From the NCBI GenBank assembly GCA_032821775.1, contig JAVLRN010000012.1, positions 434,001 through 498,000 of the forward strand: 64,000 bases of DNA, read 5' to 3'. The position numbers and the translations under genes were made by a program. This stretch comes from Sanguinoderma infundibulare (Eukaryota > Basidiomycota > Agaricomycetes > Polyporales > Polyporaceae). The notes under the pieces are model-generated. The model made no database searches, was not told the origin of the DNA, and saw nothing but the letters and a program-made list of their open reading frames with translations. Below are positions 20,171 to 30,756 of this stretch, in pieces (the first letter of the stretch is position 1; each line of letters opens with the position of its first letter).

Positions 20171-20998
20171 TTAATCATTAACTACCCCCTCCACCTTCCT
20201 CAGCCTCTTCTTCAGCCGTGCTCGCGACGACTTGGCCAGTTTCCGAATCGCCGGCCGCTGGTAGCTGCAAAGGCTCAGTCGGGGGAAAACCGCATTATAA
20301 GGCGAGAACGATACGCACGTAGCACCCTGGCGCGCAAGGTCGGGGGCCTCCTTTCGACAGAGGGTCACCCGCATGAACGCAATCTTCTTCTGCTTCAAGC
20401 TGCAGCGTGCACGAACCCTGAGAGACCGGGAGAAATGATCCAAACAATGCACGCACTGATTCCGTCCCTGCAACGCATGTGCCAGAGACTCCATCCGGTC
20501 CTGCTCCGAGTTCCCATTTCCCTCAATGTGGCCTTTCTCCTCCAGATCCCCTATCTCGTTGTACTGGTGCAGTCCGGAAAGAGATCCGGCTTGTGCGAGT
20601 GTTGGGTCCAGGGTTTTCAGATACTCTCGCTTGATGATCTCGACTACGGAGACGAGTCGCGGGATATTGGCCATAGATGTATGCAGCGGACTGCTTTTCG
20701 CTTCTTTCCCCGGGGGCATTTCATTCCCTGCTGGAGTAGGAGATGCAGCAACTGGTATTTCACCTTCGGTAGCGGGGGCCTTGCCCTTTGGTGCAGGCAA
20801 TGTATGAAGGACCAACGGTCTGTCTCCGTACTTCTGTGCTCTCACCCCAGAATTAGCAGGAACACGACATCGGCAGGTCAACACACGCACCTCAAAGTGT
20901 TCTAGCGCAAAAGACACCCAGTTGTTGATTTTACCATGGCTTGTTATCCTGATTTCGTGCGCCACCGACGGCCCTGCATCTGCATTTGTCGTCGACAT
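20171..20998 (-). CDS. Alba-domain nucleic-acid-binding protein
   Basis: A protein of about 225 residues after splicing. The N-terminus carries HEIRITSHGKINNWVSFALE, the typical first strand and helix of an Alba domain. Then come IPRLVSVVEIIKREYLKTL and GLHQYNEIGDLEE, and after an intron MRVTLCRKEAPDLARQGATY, a common C-terminal signature of eukaryotic Alba proteins of the RNase P/MRP (Rpp20/Rpp25) type. The tail RKLAKSSRARLKKRLRK is basic and fits RNA binding. Introns follow FALEHFE and QGAT. The gene probably works in RNase P/MRP or general RNA binding; which of the paralogues it is cannot be told by eye. Confidence 0.75.
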   Translation of the reverse strand: MSTTNADAGPSVAHEIRITSHGKINNWVSFALEHFEVRVLTCRCRVPANSGVRAQKYGDRPLVLHTLPAPKGKAPATEGEIPVAASPTPAGNEMPPGKEAKSSPLHTSMANIPRLVSVVEIIKREYLKTLDPTLAQAGSLSGLHQYNEIGDLEEKGHIEGNGNSEQDRMESLAHALQGRNQCVHCLDHFSRSLRVRARCSLKQKKIAFMRVTLCRKEAPDLARQGATCVSFSPYNAVFPRLSLCSYQRPAIRKLAKSSRARLKKRLRKVEGVVND

Positions 20999-21308
20999 GG
21001 AGAAGGGATCCGGATGAATTGAAGCCGACTACGCCCTATCACCGGCGCGCGACACGAGCAAATGAGCGGAGGGGGCGCTGCGACGACGTGGACGTGGACT
21101 GAGTGACGTTGGGTCTCAGCGAGCTGTCGCGCGCATAAAACGCGTCTGTGGCTGAGGTCCGGTCCTCCGGTCCGCTCTCGCACCATAAACAAAAACTATA
21201 AGTTGCATTGACACCGCGGAGATGCGGTTATGGAGGCATGATATGATACAACTATTATCGAGTTCACTTAAGACACGGCTCAACCCCGTCGTACAATTGA
21301 ATTCCATG
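20999..21308 (-). promoter_or_regulatory. Gap: Alba promoter and APC10 3' flank
   Basis: A 310-bp gap between two minus-strand genes. It holds the promoter of the Alba gene and the 3' untranslated part of APC10. No recognisable element beyond a GC-rich segment near 21,050. Confidence 0.35.
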
Positions 21309-22284
21309 TCATCGAATGCACTCGTACATCCTGAACTGCGGTGCGACAAACGGGAATGGTTCTTCGTAAGTGTTTGACCTCGTCCTGATAAAAGACACCG
21401 TGTCAGTTCATGAACCCGCCGTGGCCGAAAGGACTCACTCTGCCGGCCCAAGAATCTTCAGCCCCCGCACATGCGTGTCTTTCCCATTCATGTGATTCCC
21501 GATGATGATGACTTGAATGACGTATGCGTCGATGTGTTTGCTGCAAGCACAGATTAACGACTAGCCATGGTCAGAGCTGGAGAACTCACAATCCGTCTCC
21601 ATCCTCATTCGGCTCCATACAGACGTCAAATGTGATCCACCCATCCGGTTTCTCGACTTGCAGTATCCGAATGTCTTGCAAGTCGACTGGTCCGGTGCCT
21701 GCCCGGACGGCGATCGTTGCAGGAGTGTAGGAATCATCTAGGGGGAAGCTGAGGTACATCGAGATTTTCTATGTATGGACGCCCGGGATATGAGCATACA
21801 TGGTGCGTACAAAGGAAGGACGAGGACGTACTTGAATCGCTACCTTGCGGGGAAATTCGACGGTGATAAAGTGTGGTTGTGGACCATCAGAACTTAGATG
21901 GAGGATAAGGAGAAGTGGAAATGCATATAATGTGCGGGACGTACTGCCAGAACGTATCAGGGTCCTCGTCTGTCAGACATTCCGCACCAAAACCGAACTT
22001 GTATGAAGACACCGACCACTTGGCAAGATGCCCGATGTCTGGCCACTGTAGTCGCGGTGGAGTCTTACCTGTGGGTGTGGCAAGACAACAGGTAAACAGA
22101 GTGTTCAGTTGAGACACCGCGAAGGGGGCTCACCTGGATGCATTATGGGCGCACCATCGCCCGCGGGAGGAAGCATTGCCCCATTCGCTCCTGCAATTGG
22201 GAGACGTCTGCGACCTACAACAGGTGCTCCGGGAACAGGAGGACCACCTCCAATAGCGGGGGCCGTGGCACTCGCACTTGCCAT
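21309..22284 (-). CDS. APC10: Anaphase-promoting complex subunit 10 (DOC1)
   Basis: APC/C core subunit that helps substrates dock and supports processive ubiquitination in the nucleus. The N-terminal 40 residues are Pro/Gly/Ala-rich and unconserved. The DOC domain follows: DIGHLAKWSVSSYKFGFG, then DPDTFWHSDGPQPHFITVEF once the intron after DTFW is removed, IAVRAGTGPVDLQDIRIL, DAYVIQVIIIGNHMNGKDTH and VRGLKILGP. The last exon gives TRSNTYEEPFPFVAPQFRMY and ends ECIR. About 215 residues with at least five introns. The start is the ATG at 22284, divergent from UBA4. Confidence 0.92.
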
Positions 22285-22585
22285 TGTTCACTTGCCGCCC
22301 TAAGATATGTGGCTGCAATAGAATGGAACAGTAGCCTGGGTTTCAGCTCAGTGGGGAGTTGTGAACGAGGTTGAGCAAGCGGAAGACGACAAAGAGGTTG
22401 GCAGTGAGAAGCATGATAAATATCGGTGGTCGGACTGATGGCGGCGAATTCAAAGGCGCGTCCGCCGGGCGCCAGAGATTGCTTTTGGTCTGCGCTTCCT
22501 CCTCGCCTTGACTTGCCTTTCTGCTATGGACCGATTGCTGTAGTAATTTGTGCTCGTCGTTTCAATTCTATTGACAGAGTTCAAT
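22285..22585. promoter_or_regulatory. Shared head-to-head promoter, APC10 / UBA4
   Basis: 301 bp separate the two start codons, so the region must drive both genes. It has no strong TATA box; a CTATTGACAG run lies just upstream of the UBA4 ATG. Confidence 0.5.
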
Positions 22586-24182
22586 ATGACTGGTTTCTCT
22601 GCTCAGCCTCAGCCCCAGCTTCCGTTAGAGGACTATCGTCGGTATGGTCGACAGATGATCCTCGATGGATTCGGCCTGCAAGGCAAGTTTGAGTGTCGTG
22701 TTGGCTTGATCCCCCAGACTAAACGGTGGCACATATCTAGGTCAACTTAACCTCTCCCATGCCTCCGTAGTGGTCGTCGGTGCAGGCGGCCTTGGATGTC
22801 CGGCTCTTCAATATCTCGCCGCTGCGGGAATCGGTGAGGCTATACGTTTGTGTCGGTACTAAAGCTGATCATTGTTGTCCAATCGGGATGCAAGGTACCA
22901 TTGGAATTATCGACCATGACACTGTCGAGATCTCAAATTTGCAGCGCCAAGTCTTGCACACAGAGTCGAGAGTGGGCACGCCCAAAGCGCTTTCTGCTGC
23001 GGAGGCCATTAAACAGTGCGGAAGCCCAGCCTTACCGAAGCTGATGCATTAATGCTTTCTGTTCGTCCTAGGTTGAATTCTCGCGTTCAAGTAAACCCAG
23101 TGACGGCTGCGTTGTCTGCCACAAACGCGATAGATCTACTTGCCCCATATGACCTCGTCCTCGACTGCACGGACAACCTCCCAACTCGCTACCTTCTATC
23201 TGACACCGCAGTCCATCTAGGGAAGCCCTTGATCAGCGGTGCTGCTCAAAAATTTGAAGGCCAACTTTCTGTCTACAATCTGCCGCTTCATGGAGATATC
23301 GACGGAGATGATGCGCAGGAGAGAGGCCCGTGCTTTAGGTGCTTATTTCCCAAACCACCAGCTCCCGGGATGGCTGGATCGTGTGAGGAACTCGGGATAC
23401 TTGGAGCAGTGACTGGCGTCATTGGAACTCTGCAGGCATTAGAGGCAATCAAGATCATTACTGGTTCGCATGGTACGTCTTCACGAATCATCGCGAGGAC
23501 GTTTCGATGTAACGTAGGAGTTTGCAGACGGAAAGCCATCGTTGCTCATGTACTCGGCACTAGGAATGCCCCCTTTTAGGAGCGTTAAGTTACGAAGACG
23601 GAGAGCGACGTGTTCTGCATGCGGTGTGGAGGGCGAGAGGGTCGGGCAGATTGAAGATACCGACTACGTCGCATTCTGTGGTGGTGAGCCGCCAGACTGG
23701 GTATCGAGGGGCCTGGTCGATACGAAACCGGAGAGTCGTATCCACGCAAAGGTCGGGCTTGTACATGTCGCTGCTGAGGTTGTTCCTGAGCTAATCGTAT
23801 TGCAGGAGTTGAAGCATGTTTTGAGTGATGGAGAACGAATGGCGCGCGTGTTGGACGTACGTTCACGTACCGAGTTTGGGATATGTCATATTCCAGGGTC
23901 AATCAGTGAGCCACCATGCTTTATCATTCCTCCCCTTCCCTAAATTTGGATGAATGTGCAGACATCCCGATCAGGGAATTTCTCGCGGACCCTTCGCTTT
24001 GGGATGGCGGAGCCGATGGAAAGGAGGAAGATGAGTTGTACATTGTCTGTCGTTTGGGAAATGATTCCCAAATGGCTGTAGAAGCGCTCCGGAGTACAGG
24101 AGTGACGGGGATGGTGAAGGACCTTGTAGGAGGACTACGGGCGTGGGCACGGGAAGTAGATAGCAATTTCCCTGTGTACTAG
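22586..24182 (+). CDS. UBA4: Adenylyltransferase/sulfurtransferase UBA4 (MOCS3)
   Basis: E1-like enzyme that adenylates the C-terminus of Urm1 (and MOCS2A), then thiocarboxylates it through its rhodanese domain; needed for tRNA wobble-uridine thiolation and molybdopterin synthesis. About 430 residues. The ATP-binding part has [20 protein letters not shown] and [14 protein letters not shown]. Zinc Cys pairs are CFRC and CSAC, and GSCEELGIL holds the E1-type Cys. The rhodanese domain has [20 protein letters not shown] and ends with the active Cys in VCRLGNDSQ. Intron 1 (22683-22740) uses a GC donor (GCAAGT) instead of GT, supported because it restores [10 protein letters not shown]. Other introns follow GIG, AIKQ, GSH, AK and GSI. 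Confidence 0.95.
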
Positions 24183-24356
24183 ACAAGGTCTAGGCACCAT
24201 TTGAATGCAGCCACCCCCAGAACTATCGAGTTGCAACCAACAGTCAGGAAGGAGCAAGGACCGGGCTTCTCAGCCCGACATGTGCCGGACTGGAAGTCAT
24301 CGAAAGGGTGGTTATATTAAAGGATGTGTGACGAAGCCAGAGTAATTCTATCTGAC

Positions 24357-24892
24357 CTATAGAGAAGGAGTCTGAAGGTCGAGCCTGTCCTTCTTTAGTC
24401 GCGACACGTAGCTCTTGCTGATGATATTGACTGCGAAGAATCGGTGTTAAAGCACACGATCAAAGAGGGTAGAAGCGTGGGGACGTACAGGCGTCGAGAT
24501 ACCGGTCCATGCATTGCGTGAGGCATCTCTGAAGCAACGAATTACGTATTGAATGGACAGTTAAAAAGAGAGTAAGCACCTCTTCTGAGCTGGAAAGGGA
24601 GGTGCCAGGTTTTGGGATGCACTTGGCGTAGCACTTGTCATTAACTTTCTATTCAAGGAAAGATTTTGAATGACAGATAAAACACGGACGGCGTCTGGCA
24701 CGCACATTCATGAGTTCTTGTGCATTCTGGAGGGCAAGTTCATTGCGAATTGAGCTCTTGATGGACTCGAGGCGAGCAGCGACCTCTGGGTAGCGGTGTT
24801 AGAGTGTTCCAAGGACAGGGAGGGTGACGAATACCTGCAGGAGAGGACAGAGCGCCGTTCGGAGTCCTGCTGGCACCAAAAAGGGAGGTCAT
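24357..24892 (-). CDS. TIM13: Mitochondrial intermembrane-space chaperone Tim13
   Basis: Small Tim protein that, with Tim8, carries hydrophobic precursors across the mitochondrial intermembrane space. The twin CX3C motif is present: CYAKC and CLTQC, separated by [10 protein letters not shown] and a few residues, across an intron. The upstream helix is [20 protein letters not shown]. The C-terminus is [20 protein letters not shown] and ends at the TAG at 24357. At least four introns in about 95 codons, many for so small a gene. Start ATG at 24892, divergent from the J protein gene; the tail is convergent with UBA4 at 175 bp. Confidence 0.92.
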
Positions 24893-25197
24893 CCTGAGGG
24901 ACTACGCGGTGGAACGAGGGCAGCTGAGCCAAGAACCGGATCAGACTCGAAGAGAGTAACACTAAGCCTGAGGCCGAAGGGAGGACCGGGGAAGACAGTG
25001 GAAGTAGTTCGAGTTGTCAAGTCGGCGCTACTATTTATTCACGACTGTAGGCGCTTGTCAACTGGCTTCAATATTAATTGATATAATCGCTTCACCTCGA
25101 CTATACACGGAACAGGTTGGCCTCAGTTCTCGCCTCGTTAAGCTCTCCACCCATAGTTTCCTACAATACCCCTTCTCGATACACGGCACACCCCTCA
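24893..25197. promoter_or_regulatory. Shared head-to-head promoter, TIM13 / J protein
   Basis: 305 bp between start codons. An AT-rich stretch (TTCAATATTAATTGATATAA near 25068) is the likeliest core promoter on the plus side. Confidence 0.45.
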
Positions 25198-27276
25198 ATG
25201 GGAGCTGGAGAGTCAACTGCTCGGGACCCAGGAACGGACGACGGGTTAAATGGTCCTCCTGATTACTATGCACTCCTTGAGGTGGAAGAGTCGGCCACCC
25301 CCGACGATATCAAGGTGCGGATTCTCTCCAGAGAGCTGGTATGCGTCATACCTCTCTGGTTGTCGAGCTTACATTCTCGCGTCGTTACAGAGATCCTTTC
25401 GTAAACTAGCGTTGATACACCACCCAGATAAGAACACGCACGACATAGATGGTGCGACGAAACGGTTTGCCGCTATACAACAAGCTTACGAGGTCCGTGG
25501 GCCCTCTACTCCTAATTTATACAGCTCATGCCGTACTCTAGGTCCTCAGCGATGACCAGGTTCGTTCTCTTCTCTACCCTTCTTCAACCTCTCTCACTTC
25601 AGACAGGAACGAGCTTGGTACGACAATCATCGTGCTTCATTGATCCCTGAGCCCGATGCTGCAGCCGTCTTCAACGAGATTAAAAAGGGTGCACCTCCGG
25701 CCCACACCCGAGGTCGCGGTCTCACCGTTCGCCATCTCGCTCAATTCTTCGATGCTACCATTTACAACGGATTTGACGACGGCCCCAATGTAAGTTTTCC
25801 GTTCTTGTCTGTTGGTCACCATCATGAATCGCATGAGGTCGTTCGCAGAGCTTTTTCACCATATATCACAATCTCTTCGATCGTCTTAGCCACGACGAGA
25901 AACAATATGACGATACGCCTCTTCCTTCCTTCGGAACACCCATCTGGCCATGGCTTCCGCGATCAAAGGAGGAGCAGGACCAATGCGCTCGCACGTTCTA
26001 TAATTATTGGACCAACTTCGCGACCAACAAGGAGTTCGAGTGGGCAGATCAGTGGAACGTCACAGAGGCACCAGACCGGAGAGTTAGAAGGTGCGCAAGT
26101 GTCATTAATATAGTATATCCTTGGAATGTTTCAATTTCCTTTCAGGCTCATGGAGCGCGACAACAAGAAGGCTCGGGACGAGGCTCGGAAGGAATACAAT
26201 GACACCGTTCGGGTATGTCGTATTGTTCTTTCCATGTACCTCGGTGTAATCCTGTGGTCCAGTCTCTTGCGACCTTCATCCGCAAGCGTGACCCTCGGTA
26301 TAAAATTCACATCGCTGGTCAAGCGCAAAGGCGCTCCACCCCCCAGGGCGCGCGTAACCCTACCTCTCGTGCCGCAGCGACACCTTTTCCAGTTCCTCAG
26401 TCTGTTTTTGTCGCGCAAGAATGGCAGAAAACAGCGGCTTGTGATGATGCTGCTGATCTCGAGTGGGCCGCGGGCGAAGGCGAGGACGAAGAAGAATGGG
26501 AGTGCGTCGCATGCGGGAAGAGCTTTCGGAGCGAGGCGGCGTGGAACAGTCATGAACGCAGCAGGAAACATTTGAAGGCGGTAGAGTCACTGAAGAGGGA
26601 GATGGACCAAGAAAGTAAGGTGCTTGGTTTGGAGGGAGATGGCTTCGGGTATCCATCTGGGCACGACGAACCTCCTGAATCTGAATTGGAGGAAGATGAA
26701 GATGAAGAACCCCCATTCGCGGGGGACAAAGAACCCCCATTCGCGGGGGACAAAGAACCCCGTGTCATGGGTAAGCAGGAAGACAATGTCATGGAAGGGA
26801 CCCTGGAGGAAGAGGAGGTCCCGTTGGCGGAGTCGAAACGTAAACGGAAGAAAACGAAGATCAAGTCTTCCTATCTACCTTCGCCTGACACCACCACGAG
26901 GAAGCAGAAGCAGTCGCGGCTGCAAGGCACTGTTTTGGATCCTTTGGACGGCGGAGACTTGACTCATGGCCACTCTCTGGGCGGTCCGGTTCATCAGTCG
27001 GAGATCCAGGAGACGGGCCCTTCGAAAAGAGAGAAGCGTCGTGCCCGAGAGGCTGCGAAGAAAGAAGCAGGTAAGGGAGAGCAGACATCAAAGCTGGTGA
27101 GCTTATGCTAATTAATTGCAAGTGATTGCTCTTACTATTTCGCATTCTAGGTGTGCAATGTATGCGAAGTTAGGTTTGATAGTAGAACGCAGCTCTTTTC
27201 ACATTTGCGTGATGCACCTAATCATGCGTCTGCTCAGCCTAGTGGTCATTTGGGAGCTCGTGGTAGGAAGAAATAG
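25198..27276 (+). CDS. JJJ1: JJJ1-type J-domain protein (DNAJC21 family)
   Basis: Cytosolic Hsp70 co-chaperone acting in late 60S ribosome maturation. About 570 residues. The J domain (residues 20-85) starts [20 protein letters not shown] and has the catalytic HPD in LIHHPDKN. The middle segment has [20 protein letters not shown] and [14 protein letters not shown], typical of JJJ1. A charged helix and two C2H2 fingers follow: [20 protein letters not shown] with RKH, and near the end [20 protein letters not shown]. The linker is acidic, and a 24-bp unit is repeated in tandem at 26707-26754, coding EPPFAGDK twice. Five or more introns. Ends RGRKK at the TAG at 27276. Confidence 0.92.
26707..26760 (+). 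repeat. 24-bp tandem repeat in the J-protein gene
   Basis: Two perfect copies of a 24-bp unit (26707-26730, 26731-26754) and the first six bases of a third. Each unit contains a CCCC...GGGG palindrome and codes eight residues, so copy number changes keep the frame. Confidence 0.85.
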
Positions 27277-27399
27277 ACTGCTTGAAATCATTCACACCAC
27301 ATTCGTGCAAGCGTGAAACACGGGTGTTTTGGCCGACTAGCGTCCGACCGCGTAGGGGCTTCCAAGTATCGGTGACCTCCAGAGGCACCCGATGATAAT

Positions 27400-27870
27400 G
27401 GTTTGTGTAACGCACTCAGCTGGGAAGGCCAAGAGCGGTGCCGTAATCTAATATGCGCCCCCTTGATCGCCTCCCTCGCGAACCTCTTGAAGACATGCTT
27501 CCCATTGGCCCAGATCCACTTGATAGCCTTCCGCGACCATCTGGCATTCGCTGAGGGGCATGGGGAACACATATTGTTTCGCGGAGCACTTGAACTGCCG
27601 ACAGCGCAGGAGCGGTGCAGCGAGGTCGATGGCCTGTCGGAGTATGGGCACGGTGGATGTGCAGGCGCATATTGATCACGATGCGCGAGGCTATTTGCCG
27701 CTTGCCGTCGAACATGACCATGGACATGAAAAGGCGTAGAAGAGCATCCTCAGCTGAAGGAATAAGGATGATGGGAGGCTTCAAAGACGCAGATGGACGA
27801 GAAGGTAGGAGAGAGGATGAAAGTGCCGGCGACGGAGGGTGTTTGGGCGAGACCTGCAGGGATAGTAAGT
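27400..27870 (-). pseudogene. RSM7: Mitochondrial ribosomal protein uS7 (RSM7), frameshifted
   Basis: Three successive minus-strand frames carry consecutive parts of a fungal uS7m. Frame A: PPIILIPSAEDALLRLFMSM and GKRQIASRIVINMRLHIH. Frame B (from about 27651): VPILRQAIDLAAPLLRCRQF and YVFPMPLSE. Frame C (from about 27546): RWSRKAIKWIWANGKHVFKR with FAREAIKGA. The two frame changes occur within coding sequence where there is no room for an intron. The expected conserved C-terminus is not recognisable. Frame A begins after a plausible acceptor (CCCTGCAG near 27858). As uS7m is needed for mitochondrial translation, either a working copy lies elsewhere and this one is decaying, or the sequence has two indel errors. 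Confidence 0.65.
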
Positions 27871-28127
27871 ACTATAGCGCCGACACCCTGTCGTATCCAC
27901 AGAATATCGATATCACGCAGTTCATCGCGTATAGTCAGGCCCCTTGTCGGGGCCTCAACCAAGTCATCGTTGCCTTCCATACGCTAGAAGAACAAGTGAT
28001 ACATCCAATGAAGCACAAACAAACAAAGAGACGCAGCTCATCCCATCAACTGGGTTACATCCTCCGGAGGATATTTCGTTTGTGCAAACGTCAAGATCCT
28101 GCATCTTCTGTCAGAGTCATAGCAGCG

Positions 28128-29395
28128 TCAGAGAAGCTTTACGGACCTCTTTAAACACTGGATATATTTGCGGCTGACTTCGTCGTTCAGCACGTGTGCA
28201 ACCTGGTCAGCCGAGATCTTCTCTCGGGCTGAACGTTCATGGATACTGCAGGCGGGGATATGAGATTGTGCAGGATACACTTGGGATGATGCCTTACCCA
28301 ACCATTGTAACGCCAATGGGCCATGGTGCATTCCCGATAGACAGGCGCAAGTAGGAGTCGTTTGCTCGTTGATACTGTCGTTTTTGCATATAGTGCACTA
28401 TCTCAGCCATTCGTGCAAGCATGTCTGCCGGGAGGTTCTAAAGGGTACAGTCAGTCGAGCACCATTAGAATGGAAAGCGGACTCACTCTTGCGCGCAAGA
28501 GCTTGAACAAAGGCTTGAGGTTGTCCGCAGACTGCCGTTGGGTCGCTGCAGCGTTCCTGCCTTGCGTCGTACGTTTCACATGTTCTACAGACGTTTCGAT
28601 GTTAGAGACGTTTGTTGGGTGATAGAAGACCACAACTCACCTGGACGTTCGTCCATCCACTGCTCCCACTCCTTCAAGGCTCTCTTCAGAGCATAGTAGA
28701 TGATTGGGTAAAGCTTGTCCGGATCAGTCTTGATGAGGTCGAGATCGAGAATCTCACTGCCAAGCGACGCCTCCCCATCCTTTTTCTTGTTCTTGTCGCG
28801 TTCAGACTCATGTTTGTCCTTCATCTGCCGCTCGATGTTCTCGACGTCCTCCAGAGCCTTCTTGAAATCGTTCTGGCCACCGTGACGCTCATGATCCTTC
28901 TCCTCTATCAGCTCCAGAGCACGGAGACGGAGTCGACGCTCCTTGTCTGTCTCGCCAAACAGTCGAATTGGCTGACCCTTGGCGCGCAGGCGACGTATTG
29001 TCTCCTCATTTGAGATATTGAACGACTGTGCGGAATCAGGAGCTGGAGAACCATTGGAAGAACTGCCCTCGGGATGGGGGGAGTTTGTTGCTGTTCGAGA
29101 AGTATTGGCCTGTTCTCAAATTTCATGGGATGTTTAGAGTCGTTTCAGTGTTCTGGCAAGTGAGGGGACATGCCTTGGCTGGTGCTTTCTGTCGCCGCCG
29201 CTCCTCACGCTCACGTTCTTCGCGTTCGCGTTCCTGCTTGCGCCTCTCCTCCGCTTCTTCCTTGTCCCTTTTCTCCTGCTCCTCCTTGAGCCGTTCAACA
29301 TCACCCCGACGCATGTACTTGTTTGGTCGCGCCCCGTCGGCAGGAGTGTCGAGGGCCTTGCGCTTGAGCGCGATCTCAGCCATGAGAGCGTCCAT
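28128..29395 (-). CDS. PRP18: Pre-mRNA-splicing factor 18 (Prp18)
   Basis: U5-associated factor for the second catalytic step of splicing, in the nucleus. About 350 residues. N-terminus [20 protein letters not shown], then a charged coiled coil ([20 protein letters not shown]). A Prp4-like motif follows: [20 protein letters not shown]. The C-terminal Prp18 domain has [60 protein letters not shown] and [19 protein letters not shown]. The strongly conserved loop [14 protein letters not shown] lies across an intron near 28300. The start at 29395 is chosen because the conserved N-terminus begins there; it faces COX12. Confidence 0.93.
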
Positions 29396-29660
29396 AGTGA
29401 TGAAATAGAGCAGGGAGCAGCCAGAGAGCAAAGAGTGAGACTGAGAGAGAGGCTAGGCCGTTGGACGTTGTGGCCGATGTGCGAGGTCGATGGCCCACGC
29501 CCGGGCGCGGCTGGACGAGATCCCGCGCTCCGGGATTGTCCGGGACGACAGGCGTTGGAAGACCACTTTGAATCCAACCTCTCCTCTGACCACTCCACTC
29601 GCCCCCGCTCTCTCCAGCCCGCCATGTCCGACCTTTCCAAGTGTGTCCGCACTCGTCTAC

Positions 29661-30246
29661 ATGCCCCCGCAACCGCCGTTGACCCAGTCCTCCCCTTACA
29701 GCAAATACGTCCTCCAGACCGCTGGCTTCGACGGTCAGTCGCACCATCTCGTTCCCTGCACACAGTGCCCAACTGACCGCCCCCTCAGCTCGCTTCCCCA
29801 ACCAAAACCAGACGAGGCATTGGTTTGTTGTTGCCTACATCTTCCCTCATGTCCAGCTCTGATGTCACCACGCACCGTGTGCTCCAACTGTCCACCGTTC
29901 CGGCCCACCTGCAGCTTCCAGAATTACACCGACTACTTCAAATGCATCGCCGCCAAGGGTGAGGACTACGCCCCCTGCAAGCAGTTCAAGCGGGCCTACA
30001 ACTCCCTCTGCCCCAGTACGTTCCGTTTTTGCGCGCCCTGCTTCCGTCCCCGCTCGTTCTCATAACGTTGCTCCTCCTACCGCCATCACTTTGTTGTATC
30101 TCTGCGCCGCACACAGACGAATGGGTATGTGACCACACAGCCCACTTCCCTCCTCACGTCAGTTCTGACACCGGTCTTGCTAATAGATTGGCAAGTGGGA
30201 CGAGCAACGCGAGAGCGGCACCTTCCCCGCCTCTCTCGAGCCTTGA
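29661..30246 (+). CDS. COX12: Cytochrome c oxidase subunit VIb (Cox12)
   Basis: Intermembrane-space subunit of complex IV. The spliced protein is about 87 residues with the twin Cys scaffold: RHCFQNYTDYFKC (CX9C), then CKQFKRAYNSLC (CX10C). The end is NEWIGKWDEQRESGTFPASL followed by EP. Five exons fit: 29661-29733, 29789-29822, 29915-30015, 30117-30124 and 30187-30246. Exon 4 is only 8 nt (ACGAATGG); without it NEW is lost and the frame breaks, so it is well supported by conservation. The start MPPQPPLTQSSPYSKYVLQT at 29661 keeps the frame; the upstream ATG at 29624 does not. Confidence 0.92.
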
Positions 30247-30756
30247 GGTGTACACGCCAGATGTACTAGACGTAGACGTGCTTAAGGTCGCACTCAATGC
30301 TGGACGAGCTCCATAATGAACTCGTTCCGAACGTTTATACTAGTTGGACAGCCCCGAGTAGTATCAGTCAATTGTGTGTCGAGTCAAAGTTGGAACCAGG
30401 CCGCAGCCCAAGTTCACCGAACAACCCACTGGTACTGAATGCATTACTAGCAGAGCTCTATTATCTAAGTAGACATAATGGTACCTTGTGGTATACGAAT
30501 ACGACGATGGGTAAGTATCCTATGCAATCAGTCCCAGGCTGGCTTGTCCTTCACGTGCACCCGCCAGTCCCTGCTCGCAGTATGCAACAAAACGTCAACA
30601 TGAGTATGTGTCAAAGGCGTGAGCGAAGTGTTAGTACGAGTCCACATTTTGCCAGCAATGCGTCGATGGGGATGAGCAAGTGTAGCAAGGTATATACGCG
30701 AGCCTGCGATGCGGAAAGCAAGGGAAAACAAACCTCGACTACTGTGACGAGATGAT
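30247..30756. other. Convergent gap between COX12 and the 5-phosphatase
   Basis: 510 bp holding the 3' ends of both genes. A plus-strand open frame of 152 codons (30297-30755) fills it but has no recognisable domain or biased composition; I do not call it a gene. Confidence 0.4.

Noticed and set aside
19640..20905. 421-codon plus-strand ORF
   Set aside because: It runs antisense across the DDT/PHD first exon, a promoter and the Alba gene, both supported by domains and splice sites; it has no domain of its own.
29624..29660. ATG at 29624 as the COX12 start
   Set aside because: The GT/AG pair that would join it to the conserved exon breaks the frame; 29661 is in frame.
30297..30755. 152-codon plus-strand ORF after COX12
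   Set aside because: No domain, no codon bias like the neighbours and it ends where the convergent gene ends; likely chance.
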